DNA from: a bacterium
Lineage (GTDB): Bacteria; Bacillota; Sulfobacillia; UBA995
DNA: 64,000 nt
NCBI GenBank assembly: GCA_031082145.1
Contig: JAVHLP010000001.1
Coordinates: forward strand, 211,249-275,248
Direction of reading: 5' to 3'
Below are positions 56,974 through 64,000 of the stretch, piece by piece. Within the stretch, counting starts at the first letter, position 1. Every line of letters begins with the position of its first letter. Under the pieces are notes generated by a model that searched no databases, was not told where the DNA came from, and worked only from the letters and a program-made list of their open reading frames with translations. The position numbers were made by a program, and so were the translations under genes.

Positions 56974-57329
56974 CGCAGAGGGCTGCGGTCGGGGGATCGG
57001 GGCCGGCAAGCGATGGTCAGCGGTTCCTCGCACCGCCGTCGACCAGGACCGGATGGTGGTCGGTCCGGCTGGCGGCCGCATCCGTGAGCCTGTTCCTCAT
57101 CAACCTCACGGTGTTGATGCGGGTGGACACCCCGACCGGCCCACTGTGGCGGCAGCTGGTGTTGCCCGTGTACGCCGTGGCCATGCTGTCCTGCGGGCTC
57201 GGCGCGGGGATCTCCGGCCTGATCGCGGTGAGGCGGCGGCGGGAGCGCTCCTGGCTCGTGTGGCTGGCCATGCTGCCCGGGCTCCTAGTCGTCGCCTTCC
57301 TGCTCGGCGAGTTCCTGGTGCCCCACTAG
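56961..57329 (+). CDS. small hypothetical membrane protein
   Basis: 122 aa; three hydrophobic segments; overlaps end of DinB gene. Confidence 0.6.
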   Translation: MVGLTQRAAVGGSGPASDGQRFLAPPSTRTGWWSVRLAAASVSLFLINLTVLMRVDTPTGPLWRQLVLPVYAVAMLSCGLGAGISGLIAVRRRRERSWLVWLAMLPGLLVVAFLLGEFLVPH

Positions 57330-57426
57330 GCGATGGGAGGGGGAGGGCCGATCCCCGCCTCCCATCGCCGGCCCCACCGCGGCCACCCGCGCCTCACCGT
57401 CCCCGGCGCCAACGTGGGTCTGCCTG

Positions 57427-60021
57427 CTATGCCCCTTTGAGCCGGACCCGGAAGCCCATGGCTCCGACGGCTTGCCCTCGCCAGTACTGCTTGATGGCGA
57501 GGAGGTGCCCTTCCTCCCGTGGCTTGGACAGGCGCACTGCAGGGGCATCAGGCCAGAGGCACTCGACAACAACGCTGAACCTACCTGCGGCGAGGATGCC
57601 GTCGAACCCGTGGTCACCGGGGGGCGCCTCCGGGGGGCGTCTGATGAAAAGCTTGTTCCTCCGCAGGGCTTTCCCCAAAAGAGGCTCGTAGATGCTCTGA
57701 TCCTTTTCGCGACCCACGAGTTTGAGGCCTCGGGAGAATGCCGCGTCCAAAGTCCTGGCCGGGCCGCAAATCCGGACCTTGAGGCCGGGCGGAACCGCTG
57801 AGAGGTCAAGCCGAAGGTCAAAGGGCTCCAGTCGGTCGCCCAAACCCTGGACGGACACGGAGAGAGGCATGGCCGAGTTCGCGACGAGATCGACCACATC
57901 CATGTTGCGATAGGCTATGTTGTTTGTGTTCCTGACGTATTCCAGATAGGACGAGACCGAGCTGATCAGGGTGTGATCTGGTGCCGGGTCGGCCGGGCTG
58001 GTGACTACCGCGATCATGCAGTAGTGGCCGGGGCCGGGGATCAGGCCGGCCGGGAAGGTGAGCGGACCGGCAATGCGGACCGATCCCGGTGTGATCCCCG
58101 TCTCTGCCAGCGAACCGATGAATGTCCACGAAGACGGAGTCCCAAAAGTGGTCGCGGCTGAGAAGTATACCGCTGCCGTGCAGTCTCCGCCGTGACTGCC
58201 CCGGTTCTGAAGACGGAGGTAGATGTAGTTATCCTGCCCGTACTCCACGTTCTGCCAGAGTGAGCCATTCGCCATGTTGGAGAAGTCGGCGATGGGGTCG
58301 GCCGACAAGGCCTGCCGGTTGATGATGTCGGGGCTAGCCCATAGGTACCCCCCTGGGTAGGGCTCGGCGCCCGTGTCGGCGAGGCTGTCCCTCACGTAGA
58401 TGTCGGGCCCTATCCCCACCGCATTGAAGGCGTTCTTCACCTGGGTCAGCTTGTTGAGGTCGCCAGGGTAAAGGTCAAGGCAGGCATCCAGCATCGCCTC
58501 CCGGAACTGGAGAAAGTCCGCAGTCGGGTTTCCTACCAGGTTGACCGCCATACACTGCCACAGTAGCCGTCCGGCCGCCGGCTGACCGATACCCGCCACC
58601 GTGATCCCGCTGATGGCGTGATTCCCGCCCACGGTCAGAAGGTAGAAGAGATGGTTGATGATCCCGCTGTTGATGTGGACCCCGCCGTTGTCGGCGGAGC
58701 CGGTATAGCGGTCGTCGTAGTGGCTGGGTCCGTGTCCGTTGCGCGTGGTGTCCATCGCCGTGCTATCGGACGAGTTGTCCCACTGTCCCCCATTGGTGGG
58801 GTCGACCATATTCCGCGTTGCTGGAGCAGTGGTCAGCCCGGCGTCGTCCCTGAGCCAGCAGTCCTCTCCCACTAACCAGTCACCGGTGATGAAGGCTGCC
58901 ATGACGTCGGAGAAAGCCTCGTTCAGGGCACCCGACTCCCCCTGGTACTGAAGAGCGCAGGTGTGCTCCGTCACCCCGTGGGTCCACTCGTGGGCGACAA
59001 TATCGTCACAGCACAAGGGGGCGTAGTTGACGCCGTCCCCGTCGCCCAGGTACACCCGCTGCATCGCGGGGAACCACATGGCGTTGTTCCAGTTGGTCTT
59101 GAAGTGCACGACGGTCTGGGCCTTACTCCCGGTCCCGTCAAAGCTGTTGTGGCCAAGGCTGCCGTAGTAGTCCATGGCCAACGCCGTGTAGCGGTGAGCG
59201 TCCACCTCGGCTCCCTGGGAGGGGTCTTCCCAGTTGTCGTCGGGATCTGAGGACGGCGAGGTACCGTCAGCGTCATCGGTCTGGATCTCCGGGCCCCCGG
59301 CCGGTACCCGGGTCCGATCAAGCAGAAGACAGGTCGGGCCGGCGGGGATCGTGTTGAGGGGGCCCGGACCGGAGTACCGCCCTATGCCCCATCCGGTCTG
59401 GATGTCATCGTAGTAGAAGATCAGATCTCCATTCAGGGCGTCGACGTAGACCACCCACTGGGAGTAGCATCCGTGCTGTCCCCTCGTCATGCCTTGCAGG
59501 CGCAGCTTCCAGGCCAAATAGGGCTTGTCGCGGTGGGGGTAAACGAGCAGTTCCGGTTCGGCAAGTGGCGGAACCGTCGCCTTCAGTTTCTCCGAAGCGA
59601 GCCTCGCCGCCTCCACGGCCCCCAAGGCGAACTGCCCGGGGACAGCCTCAAGCCCCGGAACGAACCGGTTCACCACCGTGTCCAGAACGCCCTCGGCGCT
59701 CACGTGCACCCTCAGACTTCCCCCGTGGACGGCTACCCGGCCGTGGCGCTGGTGGAAGACCAGGCTGAACCCACCGCCGGGGTCGGCCACGGGCCCTGAT
59801 AGCCTGGCCTTGTCAAGGGCCATGATGGCCTTGCCGAAGAGTTCCTCGTTGGCCCGCAGATAGCGTACGATCTCATCCCTCGCCTTCTCTCCCTTGGCGG
59901 TGATCTTGGCCAGATCGCCCCGCAGGTGAGCGATAACCCCCCATCTCTCGTCAAAGCGAAAGGTAGCCCGGGGATCCCGCTGGAGAAGACGCCGGAGACT
60001 GCCGGGCAGTTCTCTTCCCAA
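57427..60021 (-). CDS. M4 family (thermolysin-like) metallopeptidase
   Basis: 864 aa; FTP/PepSY-like propeptide, HEWTHGVTEHT, GALNEAFSDVMAA, NGGVHINSGIINHLFYLL; long C-terminal extension. Confidence 0.94.
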   Translation of the reverse strand: MGRELPGSLRRLLQRDPRATFRFDERWGVIAHLRGDLAKITAKGEKARDEIVRYLRANEELFGKAIMALDKARLSGPVADPGGGFSLVFHQRHGRVAVHGGSLRVHVSAEGVLDTVVNRFVPGLEAVPGQFALGAVEAARLASEKLKATVPPLAEPELLVYPHRDKPYLAWKLRLQGMTRGQHGCYSQWVVYVDALNGDLIFYYDDIQTGWGIGRYSGPGPLNTIPAGPTCLLLDRTRVPAGGPEIQTDDADGTSPSSDPDDNWEDPSQGAEVDAHRYTALAMDYYGSLGHNSFDGTGSKAQTVVHFKTNWNNAMWFPAMQRVYLGDGDGVNYAPLCCDDIVAHEWTHGVTEHTCALQYQGESGALNEAFSDVMAAFITGDWLVGEDCWLRDDAGLTTAPATRNMVDPTNGGQWDNSSDSTAMDTTRNGHGPSHYDDRYTGSADNGGVHINSGIINHLFYLLTVGGNHAISGITVAGIGQPAAGRLLWQCMAVNLVGNPTADFLQFREAMLDACLDLYPGDLNKLTQVKNAFNAVGIGPDIYVRDSLADTGAEPYPGGYLWASPDIINRQALSADPIADFSNMANGSLWQNVEYGQDNYIYLRLQNRGSHGGDCTAAVYFSAATTFGTPSSWTFIGSLAETGITPGSVRIAGPLTFPAGLIPGPGHYCMIAVVTSPADPAPDHTLISSVSSYLEYVRNTNNIAYRNMDVVDLVANSAMPLSVSVQGLGDRLEPFDLRLDLSAVPPGLKVRICGPARTLDAAFSRGLKLVGREKDQSIYEPLLGKALRRNKLFIRRPPEAPPGDHGFDGILAAGRFSVVVECLWPDAPAVRLSKPREEGHLLAIKQYWRGQAVGAMGFRVRLKGA

Positions 60022-60183
60022 ACCAGGACACCACCTTCGCGGTAAGATGGGTCAGGGAGTTCTAGGCCCGACTCGCGAAATCCTCGTTTTTCCATGACTG
60101 CCACTAGTAGCCATGCCATTTTGGGTGCACGCGCCTGCCGCGGCAGAGGCCTGAGCACCGCCGGAGCTGGATAGGCCGGCCTC

Positions 60184-61218
60184 TTAGGGGGCAGGGCCTC
60201 CCGCCGCCCGCCGGTAGAGGTACCGCCACAGTACCCCGGCGACTGCCACCACCGGCACTGCCAGCAAGAGCCCGATCGCCCCTCGCAGTCTCGCCCCGGC
60301 CAGCACGGCGAAGATAACCAGGATAGGATGGAGGCCGACGGTCCGCCCCACCACCCGAGGCTGGACAACGACCGCCTCCAGCTGCTGCACCGCCGCCAGG
60401 GCAGCCACCACCTGCAGTGCCTTCAGGGGTGAGTCGAGAAGGGCGAGTGCCAGGGCAGGGATCGCCCCCAGGACCGGCCCGACATATGGGATGATGTCGG
60501 TGACGGCAATGAACAACCCGAGCAGGATGGAGAAGTTGACCCCTAGCAGGGCAAGCGCGACCATCGACAGGAAGCCGGTTATCACTGCCACCAGCAGTTG
60601 TCCCCGCACGAACCCGCCCACGCAGGAGTCGATCTCCCGCAGCAGGCAGAGAATCTCCCCTCGAGTCCCGGCAGGGATGAATCCGAGCACCGAGACCTTC
60701 AGCCTATCCAGGTCTCGCAAGAGGTAGAACGCAAGGATAGGGGCCAGCACCAAGCTGAACATACCACCGAGCAGAGCGGCTAAGCCACCTACCAGCCTTT
60801 CGACCACCCGGAGCAGGGTTGCCTCCAGGTCGTTCACGGCCTGGTCCACGACTTGGCGCACTGCGTCCGGTAAGGGCGTCCTCGTGTAGCCAGCCTGCAA
60901 CTCAGCCGCCCATTCCTGGACTTGCAGCATGTAGTGGGGGATGTCGTCGGCCAGGCGGTTTACCTGGATGACGAAGCTGGGAACCAGGAAATGGACGATG
61001 GCGACGGCGATCAGGGTCAAGGCGGAGTAGACTGCAACCAAAGCGCCCAGGCGCGACAACCCCCGCCGGACAAGCTGGCGAATGAGGGGGTCCAGGAGAT
61101 ACGTCAGGGCGAGGGCGATGGCAAAGGGAGGTAGGATGGCCCGGACGGCGTACACCAGAGCGAAGACGACCCCCGCCAGGGCGATCAGCAACAACTGGCG
61201 GGGGGTTGGCGCTCTCAC
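60184..61218 (-). CDS. AI-2E family transporter (PerM-like)
   Basis: 344 aa; multi-TM; LREIDSCVGGFVRGQLLVAVITG, ITDIIPYVGPVLGAIPA-like. Confidence 0.92.
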   Translation of the reverse strand: MRAPTPRQLLLIALAGVVFALVYAVRAILPPFAIALALTYLLDPLIRQLVRRGLSRLGALVAVYSALTLIAVAIVHFLVPSFVIQVNRLADDIPHYMLQVQEWAAELQAGYTRTPLPDAVRQVVDQAVNDLEATLLRVVERLVGGLAALLGGMFSLVLAPILAFYLLRDLDRLKVSVLGFIPAGTRGEILCLLREIDSCVGGFVRGQLLVAVITGFLSMVALALLGVNFSILLGLFIAVTDIIPYVGPVLGAIPALALALLDSPLKALQVVAALAAVQQLEAVVVQPRVVGRTVGLHPILVIFAVLAGARLRGAIGLLLAVPVVAVAGVLWRYLYRRAAGGPAP

Positions 61219-61251
61219 CCGGCTAGACCTCTAGCGGGGACCTTGCGCCCC

Positions 61252-61455
61252 TCAGGGGGTGACCTGGTCTATGACCTGGTCGACCTCCTGCTGGGCTCGG
61301 CTCAGAATGCGATTGGCCCGTTGCTTCAACCCATCGCGGGCTCGGCCGAGACGGGCCCGCGTCTCCGGCGTGACCTGGGGGTTGACGAAGACGGCCGCCG
61401 CCATTCCTACCAGAACACCGAAGACCAAGCCCCGCCAAAAGGACCCTCCGCTCAA
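61252..61455 (-). CDS. YtxH-like small membrane protein
   Basis: 67 aa; WRGLVFGVLVGMAAAVFVNP then charged helix. Confidence 0.6.
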   Translation of the reverse strand: MSGGSFWRGLVFGVLVGMAAAVFVNPQVTPETRARLGRARDGLKQRANRILSRAQQEVDQVIDQVTP

Positions 61456-61700
61456 CTGATCCCGCCTCCTTGCCCGAACTCGGGAGTGGCCGGTTCGCCT
61501 CTCACGATCTCCTTCCAGAAGACCAGGTCGCCACCGTCATCGATCTGGAAGAGCTGCCAGCCCCGGTCGGAAGTCTCGAACTCAACGTAGCATTCCCGGC
61601 AGTAGTACTGCCCAGCCGCCAACCGGCCCACCCCCCGTCCGCCGCAGGCGGGACAGGCGGCAGTCTCCGGGCAGAGCCCGTTAACCCCCGTCGGCGACAT
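61452..61700 (-). CDS. small zinc-ribbon protein
   Basis: 82 aa from MSPTGVNGL; CPACGG...CREC; overlaps mnmA 3' end. Confidence 0.6.
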   Translation of the reverse strand: MSPTGVNGLCPETAACPACGGRGVGRLAAGQYYCRECYVEFETSDRGWQLFQIDDGGDLVFWKEIVRGEPATPEFGQGGGIS

Positions 61701-62850
61701 CCACCTCACCCCGATCAGGATGCCCCTGTTCGGCTCCCTCCATGCTCTTGCCATTGGCGTCCAGCGCAGAGTGAATGGTGCCCCCACCGATAACCTCCTC
61801 TCCCCGGTAGAAGACGGCCGCCTGCCCGGGGGCTACAGCCCGGACAGGCCGCTCGAAAACCGCTGCCACAGCTGGCCCGGCGTAGCCACAGGGGGCCGGG
61901 ACGGGGCGGATCAGGGCCGGGTACTCGTCTCTCCCATAGCGGACCTTCACGGTCACCTGCAGCGGGCCTGGCAGTTCCGAGAAAGGGATGAAGTTGACCC
62001 GTGTGGCCACCAGGCCGCCGCATGCCAGGTCGTCGCGGGACCCAACTACCACGGCGTTCCGTTCCGGGTCCAGGCGGACGACGTACAGGGGCTGGGGCCA
62101 GGCCAGACCGAGCCCGCGCCGTTGACCGACGGTGTAGAGGGGCAACCCTCGGTGGTAGCCGAGGAGCTCTCCCCGGATATGGTAGATCGGCCCCTCCCGG
62201 AGGGCGTCGGGAATGGCCGCCCGCAAGAACTGGCGGTACCCGCATTCACCCACGAAGCAGATCTCCTGGCTTTCGGGCTTGTCTGCCAGCCGCCAGCCTA
62301 ACGACCTCGCCAGATCGCGCACCTCGGTTTTCTTGAGCCCACCTAAGGGCCAGACGACCCGCTCCAGTTCCCCCTGGCCAAGCCGGTACAGAACGTAGGT
62401 CTGGTCTTTGTCGGCGTCCCGGGCTCTGAGCAGCCGGTAGATCCCGGCTTCAGGATCGGTGCCCACCCTCGCATAGTGACCCGTCGCCAGCCGGCTGGCC
62501 GCCAGCTCGGATGCAAGACTGAAGAGGACGCCGAACTTAATCCGCTCGTTGCAAAGGACGCAGGGATTGGGAGTGCGCCCCCGCCGGTAGTCCGCGATGA
62601 AGGGCTCCACAACATGCCTGCGGAAGTCCTCGCTTACGTCAAGGACTTGATGGGGAATACCGAGGTGCCCGGCTGATCGGCGGGCTTCCTCCACTGCCGC
62701 CGGTGAGCCCAGACTCCCGTCCGGCGCCACTGCCGGCCACAGCTTCAGCGTGACCCCCAGCACTTCCCAACCCTGCGAGACCAGCATGGCCGCCGCGACC
62801 GAGCTGTCCACGCCCCCGCTCATGGCGACCAGGACCTTTCTTGCCATCAT
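61681..62850 (-). CDS. mnmA: tRNA-specific 2-thiouridylase MnmA
   Basis: about 389 aa; VLVAMSGGVDSSVAAAMLVSQGWEVLGVTLKLW, CNERIKFG, CFVGE. Confidence 0.96.
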   Translation of the reverse strand: MMARKVLVAMSGGVDSSVAAAMLVSQGWEVLGVTLKLWPAVAPDGSLGSPAAVEEARRSAGHLGIPHQVLDVSEDFRRHVVEPFIADYRRGRTPNPCVLCNERIKFGVLFSLASELAASRLATGHYARVGTDPEAGIYRLLRARDADKDQTYVLYRLGQGELERVVWPLGGLKKTEVRDLARSLGWRLADKPESQEICFVGECGYRQFLRAAIPDALREGPIYHIRGELLGYHRGLPLYTVGQRRGLGLAWPQPLYVVRLDPERNAVVVGSRDDLACGGLVATRVNFIPFSELPGPLQVTVKVRYGRDEYPALIRPVPAPCGYAGPAVAAVFERPVRAVAPGQAAVFYRGEEVIGGGTIHSALDANGKSMEGAEQGHPDRGEVDVADGG

Positions 62851-63007
62851 GATCACGCCTCCGGCCACCGTGTGGATCCAGCATACACCTGGTCCGGCGG
62901 CCGGTCAAAGAACGCCGAAGTCAACCCTCGCTTCGCATATCGTCCCCAGCCACCGGCCAGATTAGAGTCGGCAAACTGCGGATCAACGGGGAAGGAGGTG
63001 GAGAAGC

Positions 63008-63193
63008 GTGCCCCAGCTGACCCAGACCGAGGTATGGTTCCTGGACGAGGCCATAAAGGGTCACCGCCTGCTCATTTCCAAGCTCAACGCATACGCCCAG
63101 ATGGCGGCGGACCCGCAACTCCGGCAACTGTGCCAGGATACCCTTCAAGCTCATCAGCGTCACTTCGAGATGCTCACCAATCAGGCTCGATGA
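63008..63193 (+). CDS. small CotF-family-like coat protein
   Basis: 61 aa; LTQTEVWFLDEAIKGHRLLISKLNAYAQMAADPQLRQLCQDTLQAHQRHFEML. Confidence 0.65.
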   Translation: MPQLTQTEVWFLDEAIKGHRLLISKLNAYAQMAADPQLRQLCQDTLQAHQRHFEMLTNQAR

Positions 63194-63212
63194 GAGGAGG
63201 TCGCGCAACAGC

Positions 63213-64000
63213 ATGGGAATGGTCCAACCCCAAACGATCCTGAACGACAAGGACATCGCTCAGGATCTTCTGACCAGCGAGAAGTACGTCACCACCCTGG
63301 TGGCCACGGGCACCCTTGAAGCCTCCAACCCCCAGGTAAGGAACACCATGTCCCAGATCCACAGCGAGATGGAGTCCACCAGCAGGAGGGTCTTTGACTA
63401 TCTGAACGCGAGGGGATGGTACAATCCCCGCATTGCCGATCCCCAGTCCATCAACGATCTCCGCCGGTCCGTAGACGAAGCCAACCAGGACATCCAGCGG
63501 TCGTTCACAGGTGGCGGAGTCACCGGCCAAGCCGGAAACGTTCGAAGCGGGGTCGGCCAGCAGGTCGGCGTCGGGAGCGGCGGCGGCTACCAGTCCTCCA
63601 CCTACGGCACCCACGGCACCGGAAGCTTCGGTGGTGGCTACCAGGCGGGTGGTTATGGCACCGGCTATGGACAGAGCCTCCCGTCCTGGGCCTACCGGGA
63701 GATCGGGCGGGGTGGTCAGCACGGCAGTTACGGCGGCGGCTACCAGGCGGGTGGTTACGGCACCGGCTACGGCCAGAACCTGCCCTCCTGGGCCTACTCC
63801 GAACCCCCGCGGCGCGAGGATCGCGGTGGCTACTACGGGACAGGCGGCTTCGGCGGCGGCTACCAGGCCGGCGGGTACGGCACCTACGGCACCGGCGGCT
63901 ATGGTGGCGGCTACCAGGCGGGTGGTTACGGCACCGGCTACGGGCAGAACCTGCCCTCCTGGGCCTACTCCGAACCCCCGCGGCGCGAGGATCGCGGTGG
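63213..64000 (+). CDS. CotF-like spore coat protein with Gly/Tyr-rich repeat tail (3' end beyond window)
   Basis: not in ORF track because open at edge; MGMVQPQTILNDKDIAQDLLTSEKYVTTLVATGTLEASNPQVRNTMSQIHSEMESTSRRVFDYLNARGWYNP then GGGYQAGGYGTGYGQNLPSWAYSEPPRREDRGG repeats; read through to 64000 without stop. Confidence 0.85.
   Translation, partial: MGMVQPQTILNDKDIAQDLLTSEKYVTTLVATGTLEASNPQVRNTMSQIHSEMESTSRRVFDYLNARGWYNPRIADPQSINDLRRSVDEANQDIQRSFTGGGVTGQAGNVRSGVGQQVGVGSGGGYQSSTYGTHGTGSFGGGYQAGGYGTGYGQSLPSWAYREIGRGGQHGSYGGGYQAGGYGTGYGQNLPSWAYSEPPRREDRGGYYGTGGFGGGYQAGGYGTYGTGGYGGGYQAGGYGTGYGQNLPSWAYSEPPRREDRG
63630..64000 (+). repeat. in-frame coding tandem repeats
   Basis: GGCGGCTACCAGGCGGGTGGTTACGGCACCGGCTACGG[C/G]CAGAACCTGCCCTCCTGGGCCTACTCCGAACCCCCGCGGCGCGAGGATCGCGGTGG near 63735 and 63906 (offset 171 bp); diverged copy near 63633. 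Confidence 0.9.

Noticed and set aside
80-57691. Many long ORFs antisense to or overlapping clear genes (for example 1022..1561 +, 4461..5459 +, 9777..11006 +, 19451..20962 +, 51939..53270 +)
   Set aside because: High-GC shadow ORFs: low-complexity Arg/Gly/Pro/His-rich translations with no family motifs, opposite strongly supported genes.
63630-64000. Repeat array as possible CRISPR
   Set aside because: Repeats are in-frame coding units (Gly/Tyr-rich protein), unequal spacing, no unique spacers and no cas genes in the window.
1-64000. tRNA or rRNA genes, prophage modules, restriction-modification or named defence systems
   Set aside because: None recognised by eye; mazEF is the only intact toxin-antitoxin pair. 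A tRNAscan/DefenseFinder run would be needed to be certain.

Overview
This 64 kb window looks like chromosomal DNA from a high-GC, spore-forming Bacillota (inference from SigK, IreB, DUF1292, a T-box alaS leader and CotF-like coat genes; species not determinable here). It is almost fully coding. Main blocks: (1) a complete glycine-cleavage operon on the minus strand (gcvT-gcvH-gcvPA-gcvPB, two radical-SAM genes of which one is fused to a lipoate-protein ligase domain, a DUF1146-like gene, lpdA) behind a tandem glycine riboswitch; (2) a tad/Flp pilus locus (cpaB-cpaE-tadA-tadB-tadC-flp-tadE-tadG) divergent from an SLH-domain protein; (3) a compositionally different accessory patch at about 24.6-27.7 kb with mazEF flanked by imperfect direct repeats, a relE-like remnant, a shikimate-kinase-like gene split onto opposite strands, a nonsense-interrupted GNAT gene, and a cyclase-family gene whose stop codon lies in a 60-bp attC-like imperfect palindrome (candidate solitary integron gene cassette); (4) ABC, MFS, SDR, MATE and acyl-CoA synthetase/HAD/sirtuin/YdcF genes; (5) an FMN riboswitch with a RibU-like ECF S component; (6) an orphan molybdopterin oxidoreductase, NusG-II/Gx pair and GT4; (7) a conserved Bacillota core cluster (sigK, mltG, DUF1292, ruvX, ireB, alaS with T-box) containing an Fe-S aldo-keto reductase and a rhomboid; (8) an M4 metallopeptidase with no visible signal peptide; and (9) a coat protein with Gly/Tyr-rich tandem repeats running off the window end. 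The best leads are the attC-like cassette patch and the LipS-like/ligase fusion in the gcv operon. All family calls are from reading motifs; no searches were run.
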